64,000 nucleotides of DNA from Robertkochia aurantiaca (lineage in GTDB: Bacteria; Bacteroidota; Bacteroidia; Flavobacteriales; Flavobacteriaceae). The position numbers were made by a program, and so were the translations under genes. Under the pieces are notes generated by a model. The model saw only the letters and a program-made list of their open reading frames with translations. It did not search any database and was not told the DNA's origin. Positions 17,928 through 29,138 of this stretch are shown here, piece after piece. Positions within the stretch are counted from its first letter, which is position 1. Each line of letters starts with the position of its first letter. The stretch is from positions 1 to 64,000 of the forward strand of contig NZ_JAINZS010000008.1 of assembly GCF_020166495.1 (NCBI RefSeq). Direction: 5' to 3'.

Positions 17928-19319
17928 TTACCAGTCGAAAAGAAACAGTGGTGGAAGCATCAACAGCATGGCGGCCAGAAACAGGACGGCAAGATAAGGC
18001 CATGCCCATTTAAACCATTTGTCATAGGGGATGCCGGCGATACTGAGAACTCCCATAGTCACCCCGCTGGTGGGTACGATCATATTGGTTAAACCGTCAC
18101 CCATCTGGAAGGCGAGCACCGCTACCTGCCGGCTTACACCCAGCAGATCGCTGAGTGGCGCCATGATCGGCATGGTCAGGGCGGCCTGTCCGGAGCCTGA
18201 GGGGATGAAAAAGTTCAGGCAGCATTGAAATACTAACATCATTTCTGCCGACACCCATCCTGGGGCATTTCCAGCCACCACAGCTACTCCGTGAAGCATG
18301 GTGTCGATGATTTTTCCGTCCTGGGCGATGATCAGTAGCCCTTTTGAGAGTCCGATCACGATCGCTGCTGTCATCATTTCCCTGGCACCTGAGACAAAAT
18401 GTTTCACCGCATGGTCGACCGGCATTTTAAAAATGATTGCGCTCACCGCCGCCAGTGCCAGAAATAGCCCCGCGATCTCCTCTATATACCAGCCCAGCGA
18501 ATTCACGCCGTAGATCAATGTGATAATAGCTGCAGCAAAGACTGCCAGGATAAGTTTACGCGAACGATTCAGGGGTGGCAGTTCGGGGCTGTCTTTCTGC
18601 TCTTCATCCCACTTGCCTGAAAGAGAAAATACCGGTGACCGGCTCGGCTGTTTTTCGATCTTTCGGGCGTATCGCTGAAGGCATATGGCCGCTATGAGGG
18701 TCAATACCACCCAGACCACGAACCGATAGCCCATTCCACTGAAAAGAGGTACTTCGGCTATGCCCTGAGCGATACCTACCGTAAACGGATTGGTCACGGC
18801 TCCGGCAAATCCCACTCCAGTACCTATCACAGGCACCGCGGCCCCCAAAACAGCATCATATCCCAGGGCACGGGATAAGGGGATGGTGATCAAGACAAAA
18901 ACCAGGATCTCTTCGCTCATGCCAAAGGTTGCTCCGGCGAGCGAGAACAAGATCGTTACTATGGGAATGATGAATTTCTTAAATACGGGTCTCTTTTGAC
19001 TCAGGCTGATCATGTTGCCGATACCGGCATTCAGCGAACCGGTTGCGTTAATGATAGAAAAAGCACCGCCAACCACAAAGATGAACGCGATGACAAGGGC
19101 GGCAGAGGTCAATCCCCTGACCGGAGCCATTAATAAGGCTCCAATACCCTGTGGTTGTGAGGGAACACTTTCATAGGAGCCGGCAATCACCACCTCCGTA
19201 TTATTGACGATCTGCCGGTCAAATTCTCCGGAAGGAATGATCCAGGTTAGAATAACGAATAAGACACTTATAGCAAGAATGATGCTGATGGTGTCCGGAA
19301 ATTTTCGGGTTCGGCTCAT
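17928..19319 (-). CDS. YfcC-type carrier (C4-dicarboxylate/amino acid anaerobic carrier family)
   Basis: 463 residues with about twelve hydrophobic segments. The N-terminus (KFPDTISIILAISVLFVILTWIIPSGEFDR) is typical of YfcC proteins, and the late segments GSGQAALTMPIMAPLSDLLGVSRQ and GDGLTNMIVPTSGVTMG are the duplicated substrate- or ion-binding loops of this transporter superfamily. Family members are secondary carriers for dicarboxylates, basic amino acids or small peptides; the exact substrate is unproven. Position 16 bp after the cyanophycinase gene suggests uptake of Asp-Arg dipeptides, Asp or Arg released by that enzyme. Confidence 0.85.
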   Translation of the reverse strand: MSRTRKFPDTISIILAISVLFVILTWIIPSGEFDRQIVNNTEVVIAGSYESVPSQPQGIGALLMAPVRGLTSAALVIAFIFVVGGAFSIINATGSLNAGIGNMISLSQKRPVFKKFIIPIVTILFSLAGATFGMSEEILVFVLITIPLSRALGYDAVLGAAVPVIGTGVGFAGAVTNPFTVGIAQGIAEVPLFSGMGYRFVVWVVLTLIAAICLQRYARKIEKQPSRSPVFSLSGKWDEEQKDSPELPPLNRSRKLILAVFAAAIITLIYGVNSLGWYIEEIAGLFLALAAVSAIIFKMPVDHAVKHFVSGAREMMTAAIVIGLSKGLLIIAQDGKIIDTMLHGVAVVAGNAPGWVSAEMMLVFQCCLNFFIPSGSGQAALTMPIMAPLSDLLGVSRQVAVLAFQMGDGLTNMIVPTSGVTMGVLSIAGIPYDKWFKWAWPYLAVLFLAAMLLMLPPLFLFDW

Positions 19320-19335
19320 GATCTGAAAGGATTGA

Positions 19336-20229
19336 TTAAAGACTGATTTTCGTTCCGGGCAATAACACCTTTACCTTCAGGTCATCACCACCAAGTAATC
19401 CGTTCTGGGATGATACTTTTCCCTGATTTTTTATATAGATCACCTGAGACTCTCCGGTTACCCTTATGCTGTCATTTTTCACTATGACCGCGGTTGATTC
19501 GTCTATGCCCAGGGCGGTTTGTTCCGGATGTTCCATCGCAACACTTAACAAGCGGTTCATGCGCATTCGCCTGATAAAATGCTGATCGACAATGATACGG
19601 TCAGTCAGTCCCAATCCGTTTTCAATGATAATATTCTCAGATTCGATGCTCTGAAAATCCCCGGTATATTCAGGGTGTTTGTATTGATCACCGGTGATCA
19701 TTTTCTCGCTCATAACGGCTGCACCCGCGCTGGTGCCGGCTATGACGCTGCCTTTCTGATAGGCATTTTTTATGGCCTGTTCTATCTGACTGTCTTCAAC
19801 AATTTCCATAAACCGGTTTTGGTCGCCACCGGTGATATAGATCAAAGCAGCATTTTCTAAAGAATCGAGTTGCTGAGTTGGCATATGTTCTTTTGTGAAC
19901 TGATATCCTTTGATCTTGTCGGGTGTTATACCCAGGTCGGTGAATTGCTTTCTTCCGTACCAGATGGCCGAATCAGGTTCGGCGCTGGACATTGGCAATA
20001 TAACAGCGTAATGATTGGCCGACTCCATGGAACTGAGGCTGATCATTTCCCTGACCAGTTCAGGTGGTCGTTTCCCTCCTCCGATAATAAACAGGCTACC
20101 TTTTGGTTTAACCGAAGCAACAGGGTTTTGACTATCGCTTTCATGTGCCTTTTCATGAGTGTTCTTTTGGCAGGAGATGAAACTCAGCAGGATCAGAGTG
20201 GTTAAGAGACATTTCAAATGTGTGTTCAT
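19336..20229 (-). CDS. cphB: Cyanophycinase (S51 family), exported lipoprotein
   Basis: 297 residues. A signal peptide with lipobox LSFISC (Cys near residue 20) predicts a lipoprotein. The hydrolase domain shows the S51 nucleophile elbow GTSAGAAVMS, the preceding ITGGDQNRF, DQHFIRRMRMNRLL and GIDESTA, all typical of cyanophycinase. The enzyme cuts cyanophycin into beta-Asp-Arg dipeptides. Its export means it attacks polymer outside the cytoplasm, so it is likely a scavenger; no cyanophycin synthetase gene is in the window. The isoaspartyl peptidase gene is 24 bp upstream and a carrier 16 bp downstream, which supports a degradative pathway. Confidence 0.85.
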   Translation of the reverse strand: MNTHLKCLLTTLILLSFISCQKNTHEKAHESDSQNPVASVKPKGSLFIIGGGKRPPELVREMISLSSMESANHYAVILPMSSAEPDSAIWYGRKQFTDLGITPDKIKGYQFTKEHMPTQQLDSLENAALIYITGGDQNRFMEIVEDSQIEQAIKNAYQKGSVIAGTSAGAAVMSEKMITGDQYKHPEYTGDFQSIESENIIIENGLGLTDRIIVDQHFIRRMRMNRLLSVAMEHPEQTALGIDESTAVIVKNDSIRVTGESQVIYIKNQGKVSSQNGLLGGDDLKVKVLLPGTKISL

Positions 20230-20253
20230 AATAATAGTTTTAGGCGTGTGCTT

Positions 20254-21192
20254 CTATTCGGGTTGGTTCCAGATATATACCTTTTTTTCATCGGCTGTGA
20301 CATAACCCCGGTACATACCTTCTGAATTGTAAGGCATGGTTATTTTACCTTGACTGTCAATGGCGATAAGTCCGCCGTCACCGCCAAGGTCTGCCTGCTT
20401 ATCAATGGCTTTTTGGGCGGCCTCCTCAAAAGTAAGCCCTCCGTATTCCATCAGGTGGGAAACGGTGGCTGCCACTACGGCACGAATGAAATACTCTCCC
20501 GTTCCTGTGCACGAAACGGCGCAGGTCTTGTTATCGGCATAGGTTCCGCATCCTATGAGTGCCGTGTCTCCGATTCGTCCGTCTATTTTGTTGGTCATTC
20601 CACCGGTTGAAGTTGCGGCTGCCACCAACCCGTTTTGGTCGATCGCCACGGCACCTACGGTTCCCTTTTTGAAATTGCTGTGATCCAGAAATGTTTGATC
20701 GGCTGCATATTTTTTAGCCAGTTCCCATTGTTGTGCCCTGAAGGGTGTGTCGAACCAGTCGTTTTCGACCAGTGGGAGGTTATAATCCTTTGCCATTTGA
20801 TCAACACCTTCACCATCAAGCATCACAATGTCATTCCTTTCCATCAGGATCTTAGCCATGTCGACCGGATTCTTGATATGCTTACTGTTAGAAAGAGCGC
20901 CGGCACGATGTTCTTTACCTTCCATCACCGAAGCTTCCAGGTAATGTTTGCCGCTTCGAGAATAAACAGCACCCTTACCTGCATTAAAATTAGCGCTGTC
21001 TTCAAGGCTTCTTACTGCTGCACAAACTGCCTCGATGGCTGAACCGCCGTTTCTTAGAACGGTTTCGCCAGCCTCAAGACTGGCATGTAGGTCTTTTACG
21101 ATGGCAGATCTTTCGGCTTTTGACAGTTCCTCTTTATCGATCACTCCCGCACCACCATGTATGGCCAGGGAAAACGTGTTTTTTTTACTCAT
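20254..21192 (-). CDS. iaaA: Isoaspartyl peptidase / L-asparaginase (Ntn-hydrolase)
   Basis: 312 residues, no signal peptide, so cytoplasmic. The N-terminal IHGGAGV, the autocleavage site GTVGAVAID (the Thr becomes the nucleophile of the beta chain) and TGGMTNKIDGRIGDTALIGCGTYAD match plant-type asparaginases. They hydrolyse beta-aspartyl dipeptides and asparagine. As the first gene of the minus-strand cluster it would cleave imported beta-Asp-Arg into Asp and Arg. The subunits would be about residues 1-177 and 178-312. Confidence 0.9.
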   Translation of the reverse strand: MSKKNTFSLAIHGGAGVIDKEELSKAERSAIVKDLHASLEAGETVLRNGGSAIEAVCAAVRSLEDSANFNAGKGAVYSRSGKHYLEASVMEGKEHRAGALSNSKHIKNPVDMAKILMERNDIVMLDGEGVDQMAKDYNLPLVENDWFDTPFRAQQWELAKKYAADQTFLDHSNFKKGTVGAVAIDQNGLVAAATSTGGMTNKIDGRIGDTALIGCGTYADNKTCAVSCTGTGEYFIRAVVAATVSHLMEYGGLTFEEAAQKAIDKQADLGGDGGLIAIDSQGKITMPYNSEGMYRGYVTADEKKVYIWNQPE

Positions 21193-21725
21193 TTTCTTTA
21201 TAAAATGTACTGTTTGAATAGGTAATTGAAAAGTATGTTCCTGTAAGGATGGTATCTGTATGAGATCGGTTTATCCTGAAGGGCAGTATCAACAATTGAA
21301 GATGGGTTGCAAGCCTAAAAGAGTGAAGGGCTTGCAGGCCGGGATGTGAAATAAATGCGGTTGATACTTCATATATGTGGCTAAAAGTAGAAAAAAAATT
21401 GAAATTTAAAAGAGGGAGTGTTCCGGGGGAAAAGGTGAGAGAACTTAATATAGAGAATATTCGCGCAGATCACGCAGAAAAGCCCTTGTAAAATAAAAGT
21501 AATTAATTGTTTATTTTCAGCTTTTATTATAAGCGGGAAGCCCTTTGTTCATTAAAGCTTCAGAAGAAATCCGGACTGATTTTCAGACGAAATCTGATTA
21601 TAAACATTATTTTTTTGTCTACTAATACAGTAGTTTTTAGTAATTTGCGCCGTTTTTAAATACGACCACAACCTACTTATTATTAATGAACAAATTCAGC
21701 TATTGCTGAAGGAGGAGGATTATTT
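21193..21725. other. 533-bp intergenic region between divergent iaaA and PAS genes
   Basis: AT-rich and without a convincing gene. It holds a promoter-like element for the PAS gene (21614-21647) and a CTACT/AGTAG inverted repeat within its spacer. An imperfect inverted repeat around GGGCTTGC/GCAAGCC (21308-21340) is also visible. TACATTTT about 10 bp before the iaaA start is a weak -7 candidate for that strand. Confidence 0.5.
21614..21647 (+). promoter_or_regulatory. Candidate promoter with internal palindrome, PAS/receiver operon
   Basis: TTTG (21614-21617) and TAATTTG (21641-21647) are 23 bp apart, close to the Bacteroidota -33/-7 pattern though the -7 is one base short. CTACT-N5-AGTAG (21619-21633) lies between them and could be an operator. 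Confidence 0.35.
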
Positions 21726-23129
21726 ATGAAAGATTGTTATGGGTTCATTTTTGACAAGTTGCCCCTGGCTTGCCTCTTACTGAAACCCGACAATGGTTCT
21801 TTTATCATTGTAGATGCCAACAGGGCTTACTATAAACAACTGAATGTTGAGGCCGAGCTCATAGGTCGCCCGGTTTCTGAAGTTTTTCGTGAAAACTTTG
21901 AAGATACTTCTGTTTTATGTGAATCGTTCGATCGCATTCTTAAGACAGGGTATGCAGACATATTTCCGCTTAGTCATAAGCGAGAAGCAGTAACGCCAAA
22001 GGAAGGAGAAGTTCTTTTCCAGGTTCGCAATATCCCTATACATGAACCGGAGAGCGGGTCAATTGAGTTCATATTTCACATCCTGCTCGATAGAACCATT
22101 GAGTTGCAGGAAGAGGCCCGGCTCATGGAATTGCAACAGGAGTTAAATCAGATGAAGGATGCGTCCCGCTATTTCATTTCCGAAAACAGCGACGGATTGT
22201 TTTCACTTGATATGGAAGGAAAGTTTGTCACTGTAAACCGAGGTATAGCTGAAATGGCTCAGATGGACAGGGAGGCACTCTTGGGTTATCCGTTTCTTCC
22301 CTTTTGTGCCCCGTATCATAAAAAAAGGATACTGAATCACTTCAGGGGAGCCTTGAAAGGATTAGATGAATCATTTGAGGCAGATTTTATAGATGCATCC
22401 AATGAGTTGAAAACACTTGAAGTAACACTTGTTCCCATGCGACTTGATAATCAGATTGCCGGGGTATATGGGATCGCCAAGGATATCACCGATCAAAAAC
22501 GTATTCAGTTTCTAGTTGAAAAGCAGAGGGAGCAACTCGAGAAGAGCGAAAAGAAGTTTAAGGCTCTCGTTCAAAAAGGGAATGACCTTATCGGGATTCT
22601 CGATCAGGATGCGAACTATCTTTTCGTGAGTGACAGTTCTACTGCAGTTTTAGGTATTTGCCCGGAAGAATTTATAGGTAAGAACGCTTTTGACTTCATC
22701 CATCCGGATGATCTCACCAGGGTGCGCTCGAAGTTCGGGCAGTTGTTCGAAAGCGGGCAGGTTACGGTTCGTGCCTACCGTTTCAAGGACCATACGGGTT
22801 CCTGGCGATGGCTGGAAACAACTGCCACCAATATGAGTGACGACCCGGCGGTAGGGGGTATCGTTGTAAATTCAAAAGATATCACTCAGTCTCATGTCTT
22901 GATGGAGCGAATAAAGGAACACTCACATATTCTGGAGGAGATATCCTGGGAACACTCCCACGTGGTCAGAACACCCCTTGCCCGGATGAAAGCAGTCGTT
23001 GGCTATTTCAACGAGAATAATAACGATTTGACAAAGGATGATTTCATCGGTGTTTTAGAAGAATCCCTTGAAGAGATAGATCAGGCCATCATTAAAATGG
23101 TTGAAAAACTGGAACAAAATGAAAGATAA
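21726..23129 (+). CDS. Triple-PAS signalling protein ending in a DHp-like segment, no ATPase domain
   Basis: 467 residues, soluble. Three PAS-like regions can be seen: about residues 4-125, 146-258 (GLFSLDMEGKFVTVNRGIAEM) and 268-388 (GILDQDANYLFVSDSSTAVLG, with a PAC-like end). The C-terminus (about 395-460) has a histidine-kinase H-box, WEHSHVVRTPLARMKAVV, and then a second helix, but the protein stops before any N-, G1- or G2-box. It could be phosphorylated only by another protein, or act as a phosphotransfer or dimerisation scaffold. It overlaps the receiver gene by 11 bp. A purine-rich GGAGGAGG lies about 10 bp before the start, unusual for this group. Confidence 0.8.
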   Translation: MKDCYGFIFDKLPLACLLLKPDNGSFIIVDANRAYYKQLNVEAELIGRPVSEVFRENFEDTSVLCESFDRILKTGYADIFPLSHKREAVTPKEGEVLFQVRNIPIHEPESGSIEFIFHILLDRTIELQEEARLMELQQELNQMKDASRYFISENSDGLFSLDMEGKFVTVNRGIAEMAQMDREALLGYPFLPFCAPYHKKRILNHFRGALKGLDESFEADFIDASNELKTLEVTLVPMRLDNQIAGVYGIAKDITDQKRIQFLVEKQREQLEKSEKKFKALVQKGNDLIGILDQDANYLFVSDSSTAVLGICPEEFIGKNAFDFIHPDDLTRVRSKFGQLFESGQVTVRAYRFKDHTGSWRWLETTATNMSDDPAVGGIVVNSKDITQSHVLMERIKEHSHILEEISWEHSHVVRTPLARMKAVVGYFNENNNDLTKDDFIGVLEESLEEIDQAIIKMVEKLEQNER

Positions 23130-23544
23130 TAGCAGGAGAATTCCATGTCTGGTGGTTGATGATGACCGAATCTTTTTAAAGATACACCAGCATCTGGCCA
23201 CAAAATGTTTTGGCGGGGAAGTAACCGGTTTTTTAAATGCACGGGAGGCTATCACTTTCTTAAATGAGCCGGGCAATCAGAGGCGACCCTTTTTGATATT
23301 ACTTGACCTGAATATGCCTGAAATGGATGGATGGGAATTTTTGGAATACCTGAGAATTTCAAAAAGCGACACAGAGATACGGGTGGCGATCGTCACTTCC
23401 TCGACTTCGGCCCAGGACAGGCTCAGGGCGAAAAAATACCCGTTCGTGGTAGACTTTATCATCAAACCGATGAAAGAGAAGTCGCTGCAAAAGCTCAGCG
23501 ACAGGCTGCATGCGCAATTTAATGGCCGTTCACGGTCTGCTTAG
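23119..23544 (+). CDS. Stand-alone response regulator receiver
   Basis: 141 residues, receiver domain only. Acidic residues VVDDDR (N-terminal), the phospho-acceptor Asp in LLDLNMPEMDGWEF, the Thr/Ser of VTSST and the Lys of IIKPM are all present. No output domain follows. The start at 23119 overlaps the end of the PAS gene by 11 bp; an upstream in-frame TTG was rejected. This resembles single-domain regulators that pass phosphoryl groups or act by protein binding. Its partner lacks an ATPase domain, so the true kinase lies elsewhere or the pair works as a relay. Confidence 0.88.
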   Translation: MKDNSRRIPCLVVDDDRIFLKIHQHLATKCFGGEVTGFLNAREAITFLNEPGNQRRPFLILLDLNMPEMDGWEFLEYLRISKSDTEIRVAIVTSSTSAQDRLRAKKYPFVVDFIIKPMKEKSLQKLSDRLHAQFNGRSRSA

Positions 23545-23546
23545 AT

Positions 23547-24272
23547 CTATTTTTCACGGGGAAGACTTCTGGGAACCCAGATTTCATAGATCGGGTCTCC
23601 CTTGCTGCTCATCCCTGAATGATGCCAGTTCCCGTCGATGATCTCGTATTTAAATTCAAGACTTGCGCCAACCCTTGAATTATCTCTGGAGAAAAATTCG
23701 ATATTTTCTGTATAAGTGTTATTTTCTGTAGTATAGGTGCCGCCTCCGGTACCCATGAACTCCTTTGTTTCGGTATTATAAGCGATCCATTGAAATCTGG
23801 TGTCTGAAAGAATTTTCATGGTCTTTCTTGGTTGATCGACCTCTCTCATTACGATCTCACCGTCCCTTTTCCTGCCGCTGATCAGCCATGCACCGGCAAG
23901 ATCACTGCCCGAAGCATCATCAATTCTTTTTAGTTCCATGTTGGCCTCAGGTATCTTCATGATATTTTCTGAAAGCTCTATGGTAAAGCTTATCGAATCA
24001 CCCACCCTTTGGGGTTGGGAACTGTCGAATTCCACCACTTCGGTCATTGTATTGTTTTCAAGCCACCAGCCACCACCGTTAGTGCCGATGAATTCTCCGC
24101 CCTCGGCCTTATAATATGCCGCCGACTGATAGCCTTCGGTAAAGATGACCACCATACGAACCTGTTCATTGTCGGGATTGGTGATAATTGTTTCCCATGC
24201 ACCCAAAATGCTTTGAGCGTAGAGTGAATTGCCGATAATCAGAACCAGTGTAATGTAGCTTATAAGTCTCAT
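23547..24272 (-). CDS. Secreted protein with two lipocalin-like repeats (DUF4488-like)
   Basis: 241 residues with a signal peptide (residues 1-19, ending LYAQ). Two homologous halves follow: LGAWETIITN...EFIGTNGGGWWLENNTMTEVVEF and LAGAWLISGRK...EFMGTGGGTYTTENNTYTENIEFFSRDNSRVG. The GTGGGTY...NNTYTE pattern recalls DUF4488 domains of Bacteroidota. Function unknown; perhaps binding of a small ligand. The stop lies 2 bp from the convergent receiver gene stop. Confidence 0.7.
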   Translation of the reverse strand: MRLISYITLVLIIGNSLYAQSILGAWETIITNPDNEQVRMVVIFTEGYQSAAYYKAEGGEFIGTNGGGWWLENNTMTEVVEFDSSQPQRVGDSISFTIELSENIMKIPEANMELKRIDDASGSDLAGAWLISGRKRDGEIVMREVDQPRKTMKILSDTRFQWIAYNTETKEFMGTGGGTYTTENNTYTENIEFFSRDNSRVGASLEFKYEIIDGNWHHSGMSSKGDPIYEIWVPRSLPREK

Positions 24273-24369
24273 TATGATGAATTTATAGCTTAAATGTACT
24301 TAAATTAACCATGATTCTGCCTTATGTCAGATACTTTCTATGCTACAAATATCTGTTTACATGGGAAAT

Positions 24370-24421
24370 AAAAAATCCCGATCAACTTTGTTGACCGGGA
24401 TGATGTGCACATGAGAGGAGT
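24370..24421. repeat. 52-bp direct repeat, copy 1 (tRNA-Leu 3' end plus terminator)
   Basis: Identical over 52 bp to 24544-24595. It contains the terminator hairpin and the last 16 bases of the tRNA-Leu gene, without the rest of the tRNA. The segment between the copies is 122 bp. Confidence 0.95.
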
Positions 24422-24543
24422 ACCTCGCTTCGCTCGGTCGTCCTTAAAGGGGGCGCTTTACTTATCATCCCGGGACTGCTTACGCAGCCCCCGGCATTTT
24501 TTGTTTATTCCCTTATGCCAGTAAACTGCCGACGGTACTAAAC

Positions 24544-24575
24544 AAAAAATCCCGATCAACTTTGTTGACCGGGAT
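24544..24575 (-). terminator. Rho-independent terminator of tRNA-Leu
   Basis: 12-bp stem (ATCCCGATCAAC with GTTGACCGGGAT, one G-U pair), 3-base loop, then a run of six T on the minus strand. A second copy is at 24370-24401. Confidence 0.85.
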
Positions 24576-24595
24576 GATGTGCACATGAGAGGAGT
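24544..24595. repeat. 52-bp direct repeat, copy 2 (within tRNA-Leu locus)
   Basis: The genuine copy, overlapping the 3' end of tRNA-Leu (24580-24595) and its terminator. Offset to copy 1 is 174 bp. Confidence 0.95.
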
Positions 24596-24660
24596 CGAAC
24601 CTCCACGCCCGAAGGCACTGCCACCTGAAGACAGCGTGTCTACCATTTCACCACATGTGC
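24580..24660 (-). tRNA. tRNA-Leu (anticodon CAG)
   Basis: On the minus strand the acceptor stem GCACATG pairs with CATGTGC, followed by discriminator A. D stem GTG/CAC, anticodon stem CTGTC/GGCAG with loop TTCAGGT, giving anticodon CAG; long variable arm of 13 bases as in type II tRNAs; T arm GGAGG-TTCGACT-CCTCT. CCA is not encoded. 81 nt. Confidence 0.93.
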
Positions 24661-24856
24661 GTAATGATGGCGCAAAACTAATAAAAAACATGAATTGGAT
24701 AAAATAATTTTTGAAAATTTATTTCCGGAAAACAAGGGGTCTTTCAGGTCTCATAACTGTAACCGTATTTAGCGTGTTTTTTAATCATTTCCGTATCCTG
24801 CATCTCCCGTCTCTCTCTCTCGTTTGGAGTTTGCTTCTTTAGGGAAAAGGAACAAG

Positions 24857-24882
24857 TCTACTTCGACGAGCTCAGTGTGACA
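24857..24882. repeat. REP-like fragment (CTTCGACGAGCTCAGTGTGACA type)
   Basis: This resembles the short CTTCGAC-AGCTCAG-TGTGACA element often scattered in intergenic DNA of many bacteria. Only one copy is in the window, so its repetitive nature is from general knowledge, not shown here. Confidence 0.4.
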
Positions 24883-24994
24883 TTAATGCAATAGGGATGG
24901 AAAAACAACTAAACTGTATGACCGGCTAAGATATCACTGAAATGGTAACTAAAAATGCATGATTCACATTATCAATTGTTATCACGTATAGTGA

Positions 24995-25009
24995 ATAGCT
25001 TTTATCTAT
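24995..25009. promoter_or_regulatory. OxyR-like binding site upstream of katG
   Basis: ATAGCTTTTATCTAT fits the E. coli OxyR half-operator ATAGnTnnnAnCTAT at all specified positions. It lies 76 bp before the katG start. The second tandem half is not evident. Confidence 0.5.
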
Positions 25010-25028
25010 CAAAAATGAAATAACATAA

Positions 25029-27338
<2,310 letters not shown>

Positions 27339-27366
27339 GCAGTCAATTTTCGTTTTTGTTTAAATG

Positions 27367-27397
27367 AGCGGCCCTTTTTTAAGGGCCGCTTTTTTTT
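27367..27397 (+). terminator. Rho-independent terminator of katG
   Basis: 10-bp perfect stem (AGCGGCCCTT with AAGGGCCGCT) followed by eight T. Located 29 bp after the katG stop. Confidence 0.9.
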
Positions 27398-27482
27398 ACG
27401 AAATAATTATAAGAGGAAATTCCGTGAATCCGGAAATTCAGCAGGCTTGAAAGTTTAAAGCATTAAATAGCTAGTAGCCTGT

Positions 27483-29138
27483 TTATTCTGAAAACTGCGG
27501 CTCTTTCCCGGTCATTTCCCATTTTGCCAGGCTCATGGGAATATTTCCGATGGCGTTCAGGGTATCGAAAAACTGTCTTAACTCAAAGGTTTCTCCCTGA
27601 TCTTCTTTCATTTTGGCCATTTCAGCCAGGGTGTCTTCCAGCAGGTACTTGCCCGTTATGTAGCTGGTACCATAGCCGGGTTGTCTGAGGTAAAGATGCT
27701 GCTCAAAGATCAGCAGGTCTTTCTCGGTTTTCATCCAGCCCCTTGGGGTATATTCCATATGGATCTTACCGGCCTCTTCCATAGACATCATGTTCGCGTG
27801 GGCATACAGCGACCCAAGTCCGCGGGCAGCCCGCTGGGCGATAAGTATATATACGAGCTCCCTGGCTCTTGGATTCTTTTCGTAAAGTCCGGCCTGCATG
27901 AACATTTCTTCCACGGCTGTGGCGGCACCTTCGTTTCGGGAGTCGAAAATATTATAAAGCAGGGCGTCGCTTCTTATGCTGTTGTTGTTTGGTTCCTGAT
28001 CCATGCGGGCGAGCTCGAACCAGTGGTAAAAGTGAGAGTACAGGGGTTTGGGGTCAAGGTGAGCGGTGATCCAGAAAAAGTTGCGTGTTTCTTCCGGAAT
28101 GTATTCCCCCAGGTGTTCATCAAGGGCGGGTTTAAAATAGCTTTTTACCGTAACGATGTCTTGCTGATCTAAAAAAGTGATGAGTTCGACGGAAGCTGCC
28201 TGTGCGAGGGCATCGTAGGCCTCGGGAGAGTTTGCGGGCGTTAATTCAGGCAAGCCACGATTGCGGTGTTCTTCCAGTTTTAAAGAGCTCCACGCTCTAG
28301 CCAGTTCCCGTTTTAACAACATCACCTCATCTTCCCAGGTAAGAGGAACGAGGTGGACGTTTTGCTGATACCAGGTGTAATTGTCCTTTCCGATACCTGA
28401 AGGACCTGTTTTTTCAGAAGCTTTTTGGCTAAGCCAGTTGACGAGGTCTTCCGTAGAACGTATGGCAGCGTCAATAGTGGTTATCAGTTCGGTATCTTCG
28501 CTGACTCCCTCCCGTTGCTTTATCAGTTCAAGATCAGAAGCCTGGTTTTGTATGTCTCTGATCCCGGCTATCCACAATTCCCTGGCATTTCCTGTAAGAT
28601 TCTTTTGTGCTTGTTTGTTAAGCGGGGTAATCACTTTTAAAGCATTCAGAAACGATTCCCTTTCTGACCCGGTTAACGGAAAGTCATATTGCCATACATC
28701 CAGAACGGCATGATGTGTCGGACCTTCGTGTGCGGGGACATCACTGCGGGCCATCCATACTGTTTTGTAAAAGGCCGGATCCCGCTCCCAGGGTTTTAAA
28801 ACCCTTTGGTTAAAATCATAACCGTTCATTTCGGCAAGAACAATATGGTAATCTGCTTTTTGAGAGATATTCCAGTTTGTGGTATTAAGGGCGGAAAGTC
28901 TCTCTTTTAACCGAAGGAATTCAGTTCGTCGTTTTTCAAAGCTTTCCTTTGTATAGTCAGGAGCACCCTCTTTCAGCGGCGGTTTTTCAAAAGTGCGCCA
29001 TTCTTTGAATACATCTGTTAGAACGGTATAGCCTTTTGCTACTGATATGGAGTTTTGTGCTGAGGCGGTGAGCGAAACACTTAAAAGAACCAGATAAAAA
29101 ATTGGTTGGAAAAGGTTCGCAGATCTGTTTAACTGCAT
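27483..29138 (-). CDS. DUF885-like exported protein without the usual HExxH
   Basis: 551 residues with a signal peptide (about residues 1-28, ending TASAQ). Alpha-rich throughout. The segment [20 protein letters not shown] resembles the EGWA.Y.EE block of DUF885 metallopeptidase-like proteins, but the preceding HExxPGHH block is not seen; the equivalent stretch reads [11 protein letters not shown]. So it may be a catalytically altered relative, or a different family with a similar helix. Exported to the periplasm. It stands alone between katG and a histidine kinase. Confidence 0.6.
   Translation of the reverse strand: MQLNRSANLFQPIFYLVLLSVSLTASAQNSISVAKGYTVLTDVFKEWRTFEKPPLKEGAPDYTKESFEKRRTEFLRLKERLSALNTTNWNISQKADYHIVLAEMNGYDFNQRVLKPWERDPAFYKTVWMARSDVPAHEGPTHHAVLDVWQYDFPLTGSERESFLNALKVITPLNKQAQKNLTGNARELWIAGIRDIQNQASDLELIKQREGVSEDTELITTIDAAIRSTEDLVNWLSQKASEKTGPSGIGKDNYTWYQQNVHLVPLTWEDEVMLLKRELARAWSSLKLEEHRNRGLPELTPANSPEAYDALAQAASVELITFLDQQDIVTVKSYFKPALDEHLGEYIPEETRNFFWITAHLDPKPLYSHFYHWFELARMDQEPNNNSIRSDALLYNIFDSRNEGAATAVEEMFMQAGLYEKNPRARELVYILIAQRAARGLGSLYAHANMMSMEEAGKIHMEYTPRGWMKTEKDLLIFEQHLYLRQPGYGTSYITGKYLLEDTLAEMAKMKEDQGETFELRQFFDTLNAIGNIPMSLAKWEMTGKEPQFSE

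Noticed and set aside
24458-24691. 77-codon minus-strand frame across tRNA-Leu
   Set aside because: It covers a tRNA gene and terminator, so it is not a protein gene.
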